64,000 nucleotides of DNA, taken from Marinobacter changyiensis. Lineage in GTDB: Bacteria > Pseudomonadota > Gammaproteobacteria > Pseudomonadales > Oleiphilaceae. This document shows positions 18,687 through 29,696 of this stretch, one piece after another (the first letter of the stretch is position 1; each line of letters begins with the position of its first letter). Under the pieces are notes generated by a model. It made no database searches, had not been told where the DNA came from, and saw only the letters and a program-made list of their open reading frames with translations. A program made the position numbers and the translations under genes. The stretch covers positions 183,824 to 247,823 of the forward strand of contig NZ_VZZZ01000002.1 of assembly GCF_009193265.1 (NCBI RefSeq), given 5' to 3'.

Positions 18687-20141
18687 ATGCAAATTGACAA
18701 TGGTGATCGCGCCGGAAGATTGATGAAAAACAGCATGGGCGCTTTTTGCCTGATGCTCGTGATGGTCCTGGGTCTTGTTGTTCAGACGGCCTCTGCCCGA
18801 AGCCTCCCCGATTTTACCGATCTGGTAAAAGAAAACTCTGCTGCGGTTGTAAACATCAGTACAACTCAGGCACGGCCTCAAAACACCGGTAATATGCCGT
18901 TCAGCGAACGCCAACTCGAGCAGTTGCCCGAATTCTTCCAGGATTTTTTCCGGGGACCCCAGTCACCTTACGGCCAGGGTAACCCGCGGGGGCAGGCGCC
19001 GATTACGTCCATGGGGTCAGGATTTATCGTCTCCAAGGATGGCTATGTTCTGACCAATAATCACGTGGTTGAAGGTGCCGACGAGATCATCGTTCGCCTC
19101 AGTGATCGCCGGGAACTGCCGGCAACACTGGTCGGTACCGATGCTCGGTCAGATCTGGCAGTGCTCAAGATAAACGACGGAGAAGACTTGCCAGTGGTTC
19201 GTATCGGCCAATCGAAGGACCTTGAGCCCGGTGAGTGGGTGTTGGCCATCGGTTCGCCGTTCGGCTTTGATTACACCGTCACTGCAGGCATTGTCAGCGC
19301 GGTCGGCCGGGCGCTGCCAACGGAAAACTACGTACCGTTCATCCAGACCGATGTTGCCATCAACCCCGGGAACTCGGGTGGTCCGCTGTTCAATCTCGAC
19401 GGCGAGGTAGTCGGCATCAATTCCCAGATTTACACCCGTTCCGGCGGTTTTATGGGGGTTTCGTTCGCAATTCCGGTGGATGAAGCCATGAATGTCTTTC
19501 AGCAGATTCGTGATAAAGGCTCGGTGGCTCGCGGATGGCTCGGTGTTCTGATTCAGGAAGTGAACCGTGATCTTGCCGAATCCTTTGGATTGAAACGCCC
19601 GCGTGGTGCCCTGGTTGCTGAAGTGATGGTGGATTCCCCCGCCGAACAGGCAGGCCTTCGCGCAGGTGATATTGTGCTGGAGTACGAAGGTGAGTCGGTA
19701 GAACTGTCCTCGGACCTACCGCCAATGGTGGGTCGTACGCCGGTTGGCGAGTCCGCAAGCCTTGAAGTTTTGCGGGAGGGTCGTCGCATCGATCTGGATG
19801 TGGTAATTGGAAAATTGCCGGAAGACAATGACATGGCAGGTACGACTCCGCAAAGTTCCGGGCCATCTGAAGGTCCGCTTGGAATGATCGTGGAGCCATT
19901 GCCCGACGAACTGAAGTCATCGCTGGGTATTGACAGTGGCGTGCTGGTGACGAATGTGTCGAGGGGCCCTGCGCTGGATGCCGGTGTGCGTCCCGACGAC
20001 GTGATCACCGAGCTGGATCGCCGTAAGATTACCTCGGTCGAAGAATTCCGGGCAGCGGTGGCCGACTTACCCGAAGGTAAGGCGGTTTCCATGCGTATTG
20101 TCCGGCAGGGGCGGGCGACTTACCTGGTGATGAAGCCTTGA
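18687..20141 (+). CDS. mucD: Periplasmic serine protease MucD (DegP/HtrA family)
   Basis: A Do-family protease that degrades misfolded envelope proteins and dampens the sigma-E response. The 484-residue protein has an N-terminal hydrophobic export segment (about 19-34) and the trypsin-like domain with catalytic triad H126 (TNNHVVEG), D156 (ARSDLAVLK) and S230 (NPGNSGGPLF). Two PDZ domains follow (about 270-370 and 390-480). AAGGAG before ATG 18687 supports this start rather than ATG 18723, although the latter would give a more usual signal peptide. It is the last gene of the rpoE-mucABC set. Confidence 0.94.
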   Translation: MQIDNGDRAGRLMKNSMGAFCLMLVMVLGLVVQTASARSLPDFTDLVKENSAAVVNISTTQARPQNTGNMPFSERQLEQLPEFFQDFFRGPQSPYGQGNPRGQAPITSMGSGFIVSKDGYVLTNNHVVEGADEIIVRLSDRRELPATLVGTDARSDLAVLKINDGEDLPVVRIGQSKDLEPGEWVLAIGSPFGFDYTVTAGIVSAVGRALPTENYVPFIQTDVAINPGNSGGPLFNLDGEVVGINSQIYTRSGGFMGVSFAIPVDEAMNVFQQIRDKGSVARGWLGVLIQEVNRDLAESFGLKRPRGALVAEVMVDSPAEQAGLRAGDIVLEYEGESVELSSDLPPMVGRTPVGESASLEVLREGRRIDLDVVIGKLPEDNDMAGTTPQSSGPSEGPLGMIVEPLPDELKSSLGIDSGVLVTNVSRGPALDAGVRPDDVITELDRRKITSVEEFRAAVADLPEGKAVSMRIVRQGRATYLVMKP

Positions 20142-20457
20142 TATGCGGGTGATGGCCCCGCTCACTGTCTGCACCGAAGGGGGGGTGGGAACACCGCAAC
20201 AACTGAGCTTCCTGAAGGCTGCGGGCTGTGTTCAATGCTGGGGCAATCTGGTCAGTTGCCCCTTGGAGTCCATTGGAGCCCATTGGATGAAGGTGCTTTG
20301 ATCGGGTTTCTGGTGCAGCATCATGAGCGGGCACTGATATCGTGAGCATGGCAATAGCGGCCCACAACCGGTAAAATCCCAGCCCTGATTCCATACCCCT
20401 GACGGGCTGGCCAGCCGGTCCGTCAGGAACGCATTTTTTGTCTTACACGAGCACCCA
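20142..20457 (+). other. lepA leader region with nested inverted repeat
   Basis: A 316-base stretch without a convincing gene. CCTGACGG at 20398-20405 pairs perfectly with CCGTCAGG at 20420-20427. The loop contains GCTGGCCAGC, itself a perfect 10-base palindrome. A run of six T follows a few bases later (20434-20439), so the structure could act as a terminator or attenuator before lepA. A TAAAAT at 20372-20377 may be a -10 box. Confidence 0.5.
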
Positions 20458-22269
20458 TTGTCTGTGACCGAACTGAGCCGTATCCGCAATTTTTCCATCA
20501 TCGCCCACATTGATCATGGCAAATCCACACTGGCTGACCGGTTTATCCAGATGTGTGGTGGCCTGAGTGACCGTGAAATGGCCGAGCAGGTTCTGGACTC
20601 CATGGATCTGGAACGGGAGCGCGGCATCACCATCAAAGCTCAGTGCGTCACACTGCTGTATACCTCCAAGGTGGACGGTCTCGAGTACAAACTCAATCTG
20701 ATTGATACGCCGGGGCACGTAGACTTCTCCTATGAGGTCTCCCGTTCACTCTACGCTTGTGAGGGTGCCTTGCTGGTTGTTGATGCGGGGCAGGGCGTCG
20801 AAGCACAATCAGTCGCCAATTGCTACACAGCTATTGAGCAGGGGCTCGAAGTAGTGCCGGTCCTGAACAAGATGGATCTGCCTCAGGCCGAGCCTGAGCG
20901 GGTGGCGCAGGAAATCGAGGACATCATCGGTATCGCGGCGTCTGACGCGGTCCGCTGCAGTGCCAAAAGCGGCATGGGTGTGGAAGATGTGCTGGAAGAT
21001 CTGATTCGCCGTGTTCCGCCTCCGACCGGGGATGTTGATGGTCCTTTGCAAGCCCTGATTATTGACTCCTGGTTCGATAATTACCTGGGCGTGGTGTCGC
21101 TGGTGAGAATCAAACAGGGCCGGTTGCGCAAAGGTGACAAGATTGTCATCAAATCTACCGGGCGCACATGGACCGCCGAAAAAGTCGGTATATTCTCACC
21201 CAAACCCACCGAGACCGGGACATTGGGTACCGGAGACGTGGGTTTCGTGGTGACAGGGATCAAGGACATTCACGGTGCGCCCGTCGGTGATACGATTGTT
21301 CACAACAAGTTTGCGAACACCACCAGCGCGCTGCCGGGTTTCAAGAAAGTCAAGCCCCAGGTGTATGCCGGTCTGTTTCCGATTTCTTCGGATGATTACA
21401 ACAGTTTCCGGGATGCGCTCGAAAAGCTGACGCTGAACGATGCTTCTTTGTTTTTTGAGCCGGAAAACTCGGATGCCCTGGGCTTCGGCTTTCGCTGTGG
21501 CTTCCTCGGGATGCTCCACATGGAAATCGTCCAGGAGCGGCTGGAACGGGAATACGATATCGATCTGATCACCACCGCGCCGACTGTTATCTATGAGGTG
21601 GTGACCAAGCAGGGGGAGACGGTTACCGTTTCCAACCCGTCCCAACTGCCGGATATTGGTTCAGTCGAAGAAATGCACGAGCCCATTGTTGAGGCCAACA
21701 TTCTGGTGCCCCAGGAACATCTCGGCGCGGTTATCGCGTTATGCGAAGAAAAACGCGGCATCCAGCAGAGCATGGTGTTCCTGTCGAGTCAGGTTCAGCT
21801 CACGTACGAGTTGCCGATGGCAGAAGTGGTGATGGATTTCTTCGACCGTATTAAATCCGCCAGCCGGGGTTTTGCATCGCTTGATTATCATTTCAAGCGC
21901 TTTCAGCTTGCCAACCTGGTGCGTCTGGACGTACTGATTAACGGCGAACGAGTCGACGCTCTGGCGCTGATCCTGCATCGTGACCAGGCCCATTACCGGG
22001 GCCGGGCACTGGTGGAGAAGATGAAAGAGCTGATTCCCCGACAGATGTTCGATATTGCCATTCAGGCCGCCATCGGTAATCAGGTAGTCTCACGGGTGAC
22101 CGTCAAGGCATTGCGCAAGAATGTCACCGCCAAGTGCTACGGTGGTGACGTAAGCCGGAAGAAGAAACTGCTGCAGAAGCAGAAAGAAGGTAAAAAACGC
22201 ATGAAGCAGCTGGGTAATGTCGAGGTGCCTCAGGAAGCGTTCCTTGCCGTACTGAAAATGGAAAACTAG
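20458..22269 (+). CDS. lepA: Translation elongation factor 4 (LepA)
   Basis: LepA is a ribosome-associated GTPase implicated in back-translocation or initiation quality. The 603-residue protein has the GTPase motifs [16 protein letters not shown] and NKMD, EF-G-like domains II and III, and the LepA-specific C-terminal domain ([28 protein letters not shown]). The start may be TTG 20458 or GTG 20464 (601 residues, [10 protein letters not shown]); neither has a strong ribosome site. lepB follows after 9 bases, the conserved lepA-lepB unit. Confidence 0.96.
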   Translation: MSVTELSRIRNFSIIAHIDHGKSTLADRFIQMCGGLSDREMAEQVLDSMDLERERGITIKAQCVTLLYTSKVDGLEYKLNLIDTPGHVDFSYEVSRSLYACEGALLVVDAGQGVEAQSVANCYTAIEQGLEVVPVLNKMDLPQAEPERVAQEIEDIIGIAASDAVRCSAKSGMGVEDVLEDLIRRVPPPTGDVDGPLQALIIDSWFDNYLGVVSLVRIKQGRLRKGDKIVIKSTGRTWTAEKVGIFSPKPTETGTLGTGDVGFVVTGIKDIHGAPVGDTIVHNKFANTTSALPGFKKVKPQVYAGLFPISSDDYNSFRDALEKLTLNDASLFFEPENSDALGFGFRCGFLGMLHMEIVQERLEREYDIDLITTAPTVIYEVVTKQGETVTVSNPSQLPDIGSVEEMHEPIVEANILVPQEHLGAVIALCEEKRGIQQSMVFLSSQVQLTYELPMAEVVMDFFDRIKSASRGFASLDYHFKRFQLANLVRLDVLINGERVDALALILHRDQAHYRGRALVEKMKELIPRQMFDIAIQAAIGNQVVSRVTVKALRKNVTAKCYGGDVSRKKKLLQKQKEGKKRMKQLGNVEVPQEAFLAVLKMEN

Positions 22270-22278
22270 GACGTTTCG

Positions 22279-23079
22279 ATGGATATTGATTTCCCGCTGA
22301 TACTGGTCGTACTGACTCTTGCCACCGGCCTGATCTGGCTGGCGGACAAGCTGTTCCTGAGAGCCCGACGCGAAGCCCGGACGACCACTGACGGCACCGC
22401 CGTTGCGTCCGGCCCCGATGGGGTCGGGGCGGCATCCAAAGAGCCGTACCTGGTTGACTTGAGCCGCTCGTTCTTTCCAGTGCTTGCAATTGTGCTGCTG
22501 CTGCGCTCATTTCTGGTGGAGCCTTTCCAGATTCCGTCCGGCTCAATGTTACCGACCCTGGAAGTCGGGGACTTCATACTGGTCAACAAGTTTGCCTATG
22601 GGCTGCGGTTGCCGGTGGCCGGAAACAAGGTGATCGCAATAGACGACCCCGAACGCGGCGATGTGATGGTGTTCAAGTTCCCCGAAGACGGCAAGACCAA
22701 CTACATCAAACGGGTCATCGGTCTGCCCGGAGATCACATCCGTTACCGTGACAAAACCTTGTTCATTAATGGTGAGCAAGTACCGACCGAGTTTGTGGCT
22801 TCCTTGCCGCCGGTGGAGTTACGACGTGAATATCTTACCGATACCAGCCATGAAATTTTTCTGACGATGGGTCGTCGCAATGGTGCCGGTGAGGGCGAGT
22901 GGGTGATTCCGGACAATCAATATTTCGTAATGGGCGATAATCGCGATAACAGCAATGACAGCCGCTTCTGGGGCATGGTGCCCGACGAACTGGTGGTCGG
23001 AAAGGCCTTTGCGATCTGGATGCACTGGAAGTCGCTGACCAGCCTGCCAAGCTTTGATCGTGTTGGCTATATTGAATAA
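22279..23079 (+). CDS. lepB: Signal peptidase I
   Basis: LepB cleaves signal peptides from exported proteins at the outer face of the inner membrane. The 266-residue protein has two N-terminal membrane segments (about 5-26 and 62-78). The catalytic serine S89 is in IPSGSMLPTL and the general-base lysine K144 in YIKRVIGLPGD. The late motif GDNRDNSNDSRFWGMVP is complete. It lies between lepA and the DUF4845 gene, in the lepA-lepB-rnc-era order. Confidence 0.96.
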   Translation: MDIDFPLILVVLTLATGLIWLADKLFLRARREARTTTDGTAVASGPDGVGAASKEPYLVDLSRSFFPVLAIVLLLRSFLVEPFQIPSGSMLPTLEVGDFILVNKFAYGLRLPVAGNKVIAIDDPERGDVMVFKFPEDGKTNYIKRVIGLPGDHIRYRDKTLFINGEQVPTEFVASLPPVELRREYLTDTSHEIFLTMGRRNGAGEGEWVIPDNQYFVMGDNRDNSNDSRFWGMVPDELVVGKAFAIWMHWKSLTSLPSFDRVGYIE

Positions 23080-23096
23080 TAAGGGTGTATAAATAG

Positions 23097-23486
23097 ATGA
23101 AAAATACAAACCGGTTATCCGTTCGCTCCCAGAGCGGCGCCTCGACCCTTGGCATTCTGATCGTAGTGCTGTTTTTTGGCAGCTTGCTGACGCTGGGCAT
23201 CAAGCTGGGCCCCATCTACCTTGATGATTACACCATTCAGGAAGCACTTGAGGGTCTGGACGGTACCAAGGGGCTTTCAAAAATGACGGTGGGGGAAGTG
23301 CGCAGTCTTATCAGCAAACGCTTGAGCGTGAATAATGTGCGTGGTTTCGATGCCAAAGCCATTACCGTTAAAGCCGACGGCGATCAGGTTGAGATTGATG
23401 TGGACTATGAAGTCAGAACCGGCCTTGTCAGTAATGTGGATGCGGTAGTTCACTTCAAGCACAGTTATGCGATGACCGGCCAGTGA
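23097..23486 (+). CDS. DUF4845 small membrane protein
   Basis: A 129-residue protein with one N-terminal membrane segment (about residues 15-38, [24 protein letters not shown]), resembling a pilin-like or type-I single-pass anchor. A short exported domain follows ([41 protein letters not shown]). It fits the DUF4845 family, regularly found between lepB and rnc in gammaproteobacteria; the function is unknown. Its stop overlaps the rnc GTG start by 4 bases. Confidence 0.85.
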   Translation: MKNTNRLSVRSQSGASTLGILIVVLFFGSLLTLGIKLGPIYLDDYTIQEALEGLDGTKGLSKMTVGEVRSLISKRLSVNNVRGFDAKAITVKADGDQVEIDVDYEVRTGLVSNVDAVVHFKHSYAMTGQ

Positions 23487-24172
23487 GTTCTTCCCCGGAC
23501 CTGGATCAGCTACAGCGGCGTATCGGGTACCAGTTCAATGACCCGGCGCGCCTGCTATTGGCGCTGACCCATCGCAGTTATGGTAACGATAACAACGAAC
23601 GTCTTGAGTTTCTCGGCGACTCCATTGTTAATATGGTGATCGCAGAGTCACTTTTTCTCACCTTCGAAAATGCCCGGGAAGGCCAGCTCAGTCGGCTGCG
23701 TGCAAGAATGGTCAAGGGTGTGACACTGGCGGAAATTGGCCGGGAGTTCGAATTGGGCCAGTACCTGCGCTTGGGTTCAGGGGAGCTTAAAAGTGGCGGT
23801 TACCGGCGGGAATCAATTCTCGCGGACGCTGTCGAATCCATAATTGGTGCAATCTACCTTGACAGTGATTTTGAAACCTGTCGAACCCAGGTGCTTCGCT
23901 GGTTTGAGCAGCGGCTTCAGAAGCTGAGCATTCAGGATACCCAAAAAGATCCTAAAACCCGCTTGCAGGAGTATTTGCAGTCGCGCCAGTTTCCGTTACC
24001 CCAGTATGATGTTATATCCGTTGACGGGGAGGCTCATGCCCAGACATTTCACGTGTCCTGCGCACTGCCGTCCCTGGATCGTAAAACGGCCGGTGTCGGC
24101 AGTAGTCGACGTATCGCAGAACAGCAAGCGGCTCGTAATGCATTGAAAGCATTGGGCGTGGAGAATGAGTAA
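23483..24172 (+). CDS. rnc: Ribonuclease III
   Basis: RNase III cleaves double-stranded RNA, notably the 30S rRNA precursor. The 229-residue protein has the catalytic signature [18 protein letters not shown] near residues 38-55, with the conserved Glu and Asp residues, and a second acidic cluster [14 protein letters not shown]. The double-stranded-RNA-binding domain follows ([21 protein letters not shown] to the end). It starts with GTG overlapping the previous stop and ends overlapping the era start by one base. Confidence 0.97.
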   Translation: MSSSPDLDQLQRRIGYQFNDPARLLLALTHRSYGNDNNERLEFLGDSIVNMVIAESLFLTFENAREGQLSRLRARMVKGVTLAEIGREFELGQYLRLGSGELKSGGYRRESILADAVESIIGAIYLDSDFETCRTQVLRWFEQRLQKLSIQDTQKDPKTRLQEYLQSRQFPLPQYDVISVDGEAHAQTFHVSCALPSLDRKTAGVGSSRRIAEQQAARNALKALGVENE

Positions 24173-25089
24173 TGAATGACATCACCCGTCCGGAAAATCC
24201 CGATAGTCGATGTGGCTTTGTGGCCATTGTGGGGCGGCCCAACGTCGGCAAGTCGACCCTGTTGAACCATATTCTCGGACAGAAGCTCAGTATCACATCG
24301 CGCAAGCCCCAGACTACCCGACACCAGGTACTGGGCATCAAGACCCAGGGTCCGGTGCAGGCTATTTATGTGGACACCCCGGGCATGCACGAAGAAGAGC
24401 CCCGGGCTATTAACCGTTACATGAACCGTGCTGCTACCTCCGCATTGGTTGATGTCGATGTGGTGGTGTTTGTGGTAGAGCAGACCAACTGGACCACCGC
24501 TGATGAAATGGTGCTGCAAAAACTCGAGAGTCTGAAGTGCCCGGTCATTCTGGCGCTCAACAAGGTGGACAAGGTTGAGAACCGCGACAGCCTGTTACCG
24601 CACCTGAGCATGGTTGCCAAGAAGCGTAATTTCTCCGATGTCATTCCTCTGTCAGCCCTTCGAGGCACCAATCTGAAGCCATTGGAAGAGGCGGTTGGCC
24701 GGTATCTCCCCGAGAGTGTGCACTTCTATCCCGATGATCAGATTACAGATAAAAGTGAACGCTTCATGGCATCCGAGATGGTGCGTGAGAAGATTACCCG
24801 CCAGTTGGGTGCCGAGCTGCCGTATTCGGTCGCGGTGGAGATTGAAGAGTTCCGGCGGGATGCCAAGACACTGCATATTTCGGCGCTGATTCTGGTGGAG
24901 CGGGAAGGCCAGAAGAAAATCGTGATAGGGGACAAGGGCGACCGCCTGCGCAGGATCGGGCAGGAATCCCGGCTCGATATGGAGCGATTGTTCGATAGCA
25001 AGGTCATGCTGCGGCTTTGGGTCAAGGTCAAGCGGGGCTGGGCGGACAGTGACCGGGCGCTCAAGAGCCTCGGAATGAACGACTTCTGA
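24172..25089 (+). CDS. era: GTPase Era
   Basis: Era is a ribosome-assembly GTPase that binds the 3' end of 16S rRNA. The 305-residue protein has G1 [10 protein letters not shown]3 [11 protein letters not shown]4 NKVDK and a C-terminal KH domain ([20 protein letters not shown]). Its ATG overlaps the last base of the rnc stop codon (TAATG), and recO follows 1-7 bases later, so rnc-era-recO-pdxJ is a tightly packed operon. Confidence 0.97.
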   Translation: MNDITRPENPDSRCGFVAIVGRPNVGKSTLLNHILGQKLSITSRKPQTTRHQVLGIKTQGPVQAIYVDTPGMHEEEPRAINRYMNRAATSALVDVDVVVFVVEQTNWTTADEMVLQKLESLKCPVILALNKVDKVENRDSLLPHLSMVAKKRNFSDVIPLSALRGTNLKPLEEAVGRYLPESVHFYPDDQITDKSERFMASEMVREKITRQLGAELPYSVAVEIEEFRRDAKTLHISALILVEREGQKKIVIGDKGDRLRRIGQESRLDMERLFDSKVMLRLWVKVKRGWADSDRALKSLGMNDF

Positions 25090-25090
25090 G

Positions 25091-25825
25091 GTGAGCATGT
25101 CGGGTTCAGTGAGTCAGGAACCCGCCTACGTGTTGCACCGACGTCCCTACCGGGAGACCAGCCTGCTGGTTGATGTCTTTGCCCTCAGTGCCGGACGCAT
25201 GACGCTGGTGGCCCGGGGTGGCAACTCGGCTAAAAGCCCTCTCAAGGCTCAATTGCAGCCCTTCCAGCCTCTGCTTGTGGATTGGCTGGGCCGCAGTGAC
25301 CTGAAAACCCTGACCCACACGGAGGTTCGTCACGGCCCCCGCCTGGTCCGCACCGGGGCGCTGTATAGCGGCCTCTACATCAATGAATTGCTGCAGCGGA
25401 TACTGCCCCCGGGTGATCCCTGCCCCGATCTGTTTGGTGCCTACATAGAAACCTTGCGCGCGCTGTCGGAAACGGACGATATCGAGCCAGTACTCCGGCG
25501 TTTTGAGCGTGGGCTGGCCGACGCCATGGGCTTCGGTTTCCAATGGGGGCGGGCCACGGACACCGGGCTGGCCGTAGAGCCCGGCCGGCACTACGGCTAT
25601 GATCCGGAACAGGGCATCGTGTCATCGGTTTCGCCGGACATCCGCCTGCACAATCTGGCGGGCGAGGTGTTGTTGGGGCTTGAAGCCGGTGATCTCGAGC
25701 GCCTGGCCTGCCGGCGCCTGGCGAAGCGTGTGATGCGCGTGCTGGTCGACCACCTTCTGCAGGGCCGGCCCCTTCATAGCCGCAACCTTTTCAGTCATGG
25801 CCGAGGAGAATCCCATGAATCCTAG
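25091..25825 (+). CDS. recO: DNA repair protein RecO
   Basis: RecO, with RecF and RecR, loads RecA on gapped single-stranded DNA. The 244-residue protein starts with the OB-fold domain ([32 protein letters not shown]), followed by the helical domain ([25 protein letters not shown]). GTG 25091 or ATG 25097 could be the start. The end overlaps the pdxJ start by 11 bases. Confidence 0.94.
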   Translation: MSMSGSVSQEPAYVLHRRPYRETSLLVDVFALSAGRMTLVARGGNSAKSPLKAQLQPFQPLLVDWLGRSDLKTLTHTEVRHGPRLVRTGALYSGLYINELLQRILPPGDPCPDLFGAYIETLRALSETDDIEPVLRRFERGLADAMGFGFQWGRATDTGLAVEPGRHYGYDPEQGIVSSVSPDIRLHNLAGEVLLGLEAGDLERLACRRLAKRVMRVLVDHLLQGRPLHSRNLFSHGRGESHES

Positions 25826-26558
25826 AGTATTACTTGGTGTCAACGTCGACCATGTGGCGACCCTGCGGCAGGCCCGGGGTACCCGATATCCGGACCCGGT
25901 CCAGGCTGCGCTTGTAGCGGAGGAGGCGGGAGCGGACGGCATTACCATTCACCCGAGAGAAGACCGGCGCCACATCCAGGAGCGGGATGTGTTGTTGCTC
26001 AAGGAGATGCTGAATACCAAAATGAACCTGGAAATGGCGGTGACTGATGCAATGTTGGCATTCGCCGAGCAGGTGCGGCCAGAGTGCGTTTGCCTGGTAC
26101 CCGAGAAACGGGAAGAGTTGACTACCGAGGGTGGGCTGGACGTCGAAGGCCAGGAGGCCCGTATCGCAAAAGCCTGCGAACGGCTGGCCCGCCTGGGCGC
26201 CGAGGTGTCATTGTTTATTGATCCGGCCCCGGCGCAGATTGATGCGGCCGTGCGCTGTGGTGCCCCGGTAGTCGAGCTCCATACCGGTGAGTATGCGGAG
26301 GCAGACAGCCCGGAGGCGGTGGAAGCTGCCTTCAAGACCATCGCTGATGCCGTCGCCTACGCCCGTAAAAAGGGGCTTATTGTCAATGCCGGTCATGGTC
26401 TGAACTATCACAATACCGAACGGGTTGCGGCTATCCCTGGCATTAACGAACTGAATATTGGCCACGCTATCATTGCGCGCGCGGTATTCACCGGGTTGAA
26501 AGACGCGGTGCGGGACATGCGGATGATAATTGACAGCGCTCGGGCGCCCTCAGCCTGA
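25815..26558 (+). CDS. pdxJ: Pyridoxine 5'-phosphate synthase
   Basis: PdxJ condenses 1-deoxyxylulose 5-phosphate and aminoacetone phosphate into pyridoxine phosphate (vitamin B6). The TIM-barrel protein is 247 residues from ATG 25815, chosen because GAGGAGA lies 7 bases upstream and the protein then opens [22 protein letters not shown], the family start. [14 protein letters not shown], the [13 protein letters not shown] segment and [11 protein letters not shown] are diagnostic. It is the last gene of the rnc operon and converges on gacS with only six bases between. Confidence 0.96.
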   Translation: MNPRVLLGVNVDHVATLRQARGTRYPDPVQAALVAEEAGADGITIHPREDRRHIQERDVLLLKEMLNTKMNLEMAVTDAMLAFAEQVRPECVCLVPEKREELTTEGGLDVEGQEARIAKACERLARLGAEVSLFIDPAPAQIDAAVRCGAPVVELHTGEYAEADSPEAVEAAFKTIADAVAYARKKGLIVNAGHGLNYHNTERVAAIPGINELNIGHAIIARAVFTGLKDAVRDMRMIIDSARAPSA

Positions 26559-26564
26559 GAAGGC

Positions 26565-29444
26565 TCACGGCGACCGCTTTGTCCGTTTTGGGTCAGAGTG
26601 GCCGCGAAACAGATGTTGCCAGTCTGTCTGTTCACTCCAGATGTCCAGCCGCTCAATGGCGGCCAGGACGTCGTTTTTTGCCTCTTCAAGATTTGCAGTT
26701 GAGCGTTTCAGGGCAGTTTCCAGGGTGCCCGCGGCACTCCGTAGCTCCGGCACGCCACAGTAGCGTGCAGCACCGTGCAGTTTGTGGATGCATTCCAGCA
26801 AGCCTTCCAGATTTTGCGCGGCCCAGAATCGCTGTATTGCCTTCACATCGCTCGGGAGCTGCACCAGCAACATACTGAACAGCTCTTCCGCCAGATCGGT
26901 TTTGCCGGCAGCCAGGCGAATACTTTCTTCTACATCCACGCAGGCTTTCTGCTTTTGGCGCGTGGAGGGGCGCAGGCTGCGCCGGGTATCCCGAACCTCC
27001 GGAATAAACGGCCCCTGGGCGTTGGTGTTGCTGCAGTTAAAACCGGTGTAGTCGCGAATGGTATCCATCAGCTGCCGGCTGCTGATGGGCTTGGAGAGGT
27101 AGCCGTCGAACCCCTGCTGCATCAAGCGCTCCTGTTCTTCAGCCAGGGCGTGGGCGGTGAGGGCAATGACCGGCGTTTTGTGCAGCTTGTCATCCAGGTT
27201 TCGCAGCCGTTCGGTGGTTTCAATACCGTCCATGCCCGGCATCTGCAGATCCATAAAGACCAGGTCAAACACCTGTTGTCGTGCCTTGCTCAGGGCTTCG
27301 AAGCCGCTGGTGGCACCTTCGGCGGTAATGTTGCAATCGTTCAGAAGGGTCAGTACGAGCTTCAGATTTGCTTCATTATCATCCACCGCGAGCACGCGAG
27401 GTGACACCAATGCCCGGCCACCGGTAACGTGTTCGACGGGTGGCAACATCTGATCATGGGGGTGGATACCATGCACCAGCATCAGCAGCTCATCGTAAAG
27501 CGGCTCCCGGCAGACGGGTTTGGTGATATGGCCACTGGCAAGACCTGACAGGCCGTTATCGTGGGTCTCCAGTGTTGGCGTCATCAGTAGCGAGCGGCAA
27601 TCTCTCTCGACTTCAAGGGTTCTCAGCAGCTCCCCATACTGGCTTGAGTTAAGCAGGTGACGGGTAATGCCCACAATCGCGACGGCGTAACCGGCTTGCT
27701 GCTGCTGGGCAATTTCGACTTTTTCCAGCAGGTCGGCGGGGCTGGAAGCACGATCAACACCCACTCCCCAATCCCGCAGCATATGCTCAACCGACAGACC
27801 GGTGGTTTTCTGCGTCTCCAGGTACACAATACGCTCACCCTTGAGGGCATCCCGGGCAGTGGCCCCGTCGCTGGCCGTGGAGAGTTCCGTATTCAGCGTA
27901 AACCAGAAAGTGGAGCCTTTTCCGAGCTCGCTTTCGAGGCCGATTTTGCCACCCATTTCCTCGACCAGCCGCTTTGATATCACTAACCCCAGCCCGGTGC
28001 CACCGTATTGACGGGCGGTTGAAGCGTCAGCCTGGCTGAAAGCGTTGAACAGTGACTGCTGTTGTGCCCGGGAAAGCCCGACACCGGAATCGGTAATGCT
28101 CAGGCGTAGGGTGACTCGTCGGGTCTCGGGATTCTCTTCCTCCAGGCTGGCCCGCAACACCACCTCACCGGTCTGGGTGAATTTGATGGCGTTGTTGACC
28201 AGGTTGGTTATGACCTGTTTGACTCTTAGTGGGTCTCCCACCACGTTGTCAGGCACATCGTTGTAAACCAGCGGGACCAGATCGAGATTTTTGCTATGGG
28301 CCGCTGGCGCCAGCATGACCATCACATCTTCAACAATGTCCCGGAGCTGGAAAGGCACGCGGTCAAGAATCAGCTTGCCAGCCTCGATTTTCGAGAAGTC
28401 GAGGATGTCATTGATGATGGTCAGGAGGATCTCGGAGGATTTCCGGATAGTGTTCAGATGGTCCCGCTGTTGCTTGGGCAGCGGACTTTTCAGCAGTAAT
28501 TCGGTAAAGCCGATAATACCGTTCAGCGGTGTCCGGATTTCATGGGACATATTGGCGAGAAATTCAGATTTGATGCGGCTGGCTTCAAGTGCTTCCTTGC
28601 GGGCCAGGTCCAGCTCGATATTCTGGATCTCGATGGTCTCCAGGGTTTCCCGCAAGTCTTCCGTGGCCTGGTCAACGTTCTGCTGCATCTCGGCCTGGGC
28701 TTTGCTGAGCTCTTCAGCCATGGCGTTCAGACCGGACTCCAGCTGCTCGAATTCGGGGCCTGCCCGGGTGTAGACCCGGGTGTCCAGCTTGCCTTCCTTG
28801 AGTCGGGCGACGGCGTTATTGAGCTCAAACACCGGGTCGGTAAATGAGCGGCTCATTCGCAGTGCTATCAGAACGTTGATGCCTACCCCGGCAATAATCA
28901 GCAGCAAGCTGATCAGCAGGGCTTTGTAGGTTTCCTTATCCGTTCGCAGGTGGGACATTTCAACTGCCACCCAGCCGATGGGTTTCACAGCGCTGGGCGC
29001 GGTGCGGCGGGCTTCCATCTCCAGCATGCTCTCCAGCATCAGATCTTGCAGGTAAACCGGGGTCAGGAACAGGGTGCTGTCGTTACCTGGCAGGCGAAAG
29101 GTGTTCGGGGAGTTCAGCAGGTCTGCTTCCACCGGGTTTTCCAGCTTGGGACCGGTGTGGAGAAGCGGTTTTCGATTGGCATCAAAAAATGTCAGTGACC
29201 GGACATCTTTTTCTTCCAGTAGTGCGTTGGAAAGGCTGTTGAGAAGGCTTCGATTGGCAGTGAACATGCCATACTCAGCGCCGGCAGCAAGTTGCCGGGA
29301 TAGCGAATCGCCCCGGTCGTGAAGCAGTTGCTCGATATTGCTGACCCAGCTGTAGGTAAAAAAGACACCCAGCAGTAATGTGGTCAGCAGGGTGGGTACC
29401 AGAGTCACCACCTGTACTTTCTTGCGAATGCCCCAACGACGCAT
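26565..29444 (-). CDS. gacS: Hybrid sensor histidine kinase GacS/BarA
   Basis: A tripartite kinase that phosphorylates the regulator GacA/UvrY to switch on RsmYZ-type small RNAs. The 959 residues show a first membrane segment (about 12-34), a periplasmic sensor with GMFTANRSLLNSLSNALL, and a second membrane segment (about 177-196). HAMP (to about 250) and HisKA with H301 in ANMSHEIRTPLNG follow. The HATPase has GVGLSRAQ and GGTGLGLVISKRLVEEMGG. REC has LVFMDLQMPGMDG (about 680-795), and the C-terminal HPt has ECIHKLHGAARYCG. The position beside cysM-rlmD-relA-mazG matches gacS/barA in other gammaproteobacteria. GacA is not in the window. Confidence 0.94.
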   Translation of the reverse strand: MRRWGIRKKVQVVTLVPTLLTTLLLGVFFTYSWVSNIEQLLHDRGDSLSRQLAAGAEYGMFTANRSLLNSLSNALLEEKDVRSLTFFDANRKPLLHTGPKLENPVEADLLNSPNTFRLPGNDSTLFLTPVYLQDLMLESMLEMEARRTAPSAVKPIGWVAVEMSHLRTDKETYKALLISLLLIIAGVGINVLIALRMSRSFTDPVFELNNAVARLKEGKLDTRVYTRAGPEFEQLESGLNAMAEELSKAQAEMQQNVDQATEDLRETLETIEIQNIELDLARKEALEASRIKSEFLANMSHEIRTPLNGIIGFTELLLKSPLPKQQRDHLNTIRKSSEILLTIINDILDFSKIEAGKLILDRVPFQLRDIVEDVMVMLAPAAHSKNLDLVPLVYNDVPDNVVGDPLRVKQVITNLVNNAIKFTQTGEVVLRASLEEENPETRRVTLRLSITDSGVGLSRAQQQSLFNAFSQADASTARQYGGTGLGLVISKRLVEEMGGKIGLESELGKGSTFWFTLNTELSTASDGATARDALKGERIVYLETQKTTGLSVEHMLRDWGVGVDRASSPADLLEKVEIAQQQQAGYAVAIVGITRHLLNSSQYGELLRTLEVERDCRSLLMTPTLETHDNGLSGLASGHITKPVCREPLYDELLMLVHGIHPHDQMLPPVEHVTGGRALVSPRVLAVDDNEANLKLVLTLLNDCNITAEGATSGFEALSKARQQVFDLVFMDLQMPGMDGIETTERLRNLDDKLHKTPVIALTAHALAEEQERLMQQGFDGYLSKPISSRQLMDTIRDYTGFNCSNTNAQGPFIPEVRDTRRSLRPSTRQKQKACVDVEESIRLAAGKTDLAEELFSMLLVQLPSDVKAIQRFWAAQNLEGLLECIHKLHGAARYCGVPELRSAAGTLETALKRSTANLEEAKNDVLAAIERLDIWSEQTDWQHLFRGHSDPKRTKRSP

Positions 29445-29696
29445 GGCGTGGTTCCTGATTTCGCCCGACCTGCTTAATCCGTACCGGTCAGGTATCGTCC
29501 CTGTCAGAATGGTAAAATCCGGACCGTGCCTCTGCTCCGGTTCGGTTATAGCCCGCAGTCATTTTTATAGCGGTAAGCTGTATTGGGAGACTGTGGTTGA
29601 TCCGCGTATGATGCAAAGCCTGAGTGTAACACAGGGTGCCTGTGAATAAGTGTGTACAGCGCACCCCGAAATCGGCTGCCAGGAGTGTAATATCCG

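Noticed and set aside
26775..28773. Several open frames on the plus strand within gacS
   Set aside because: All are antisense shadows of the kinase; none has a ribosome-binding site or a domain.
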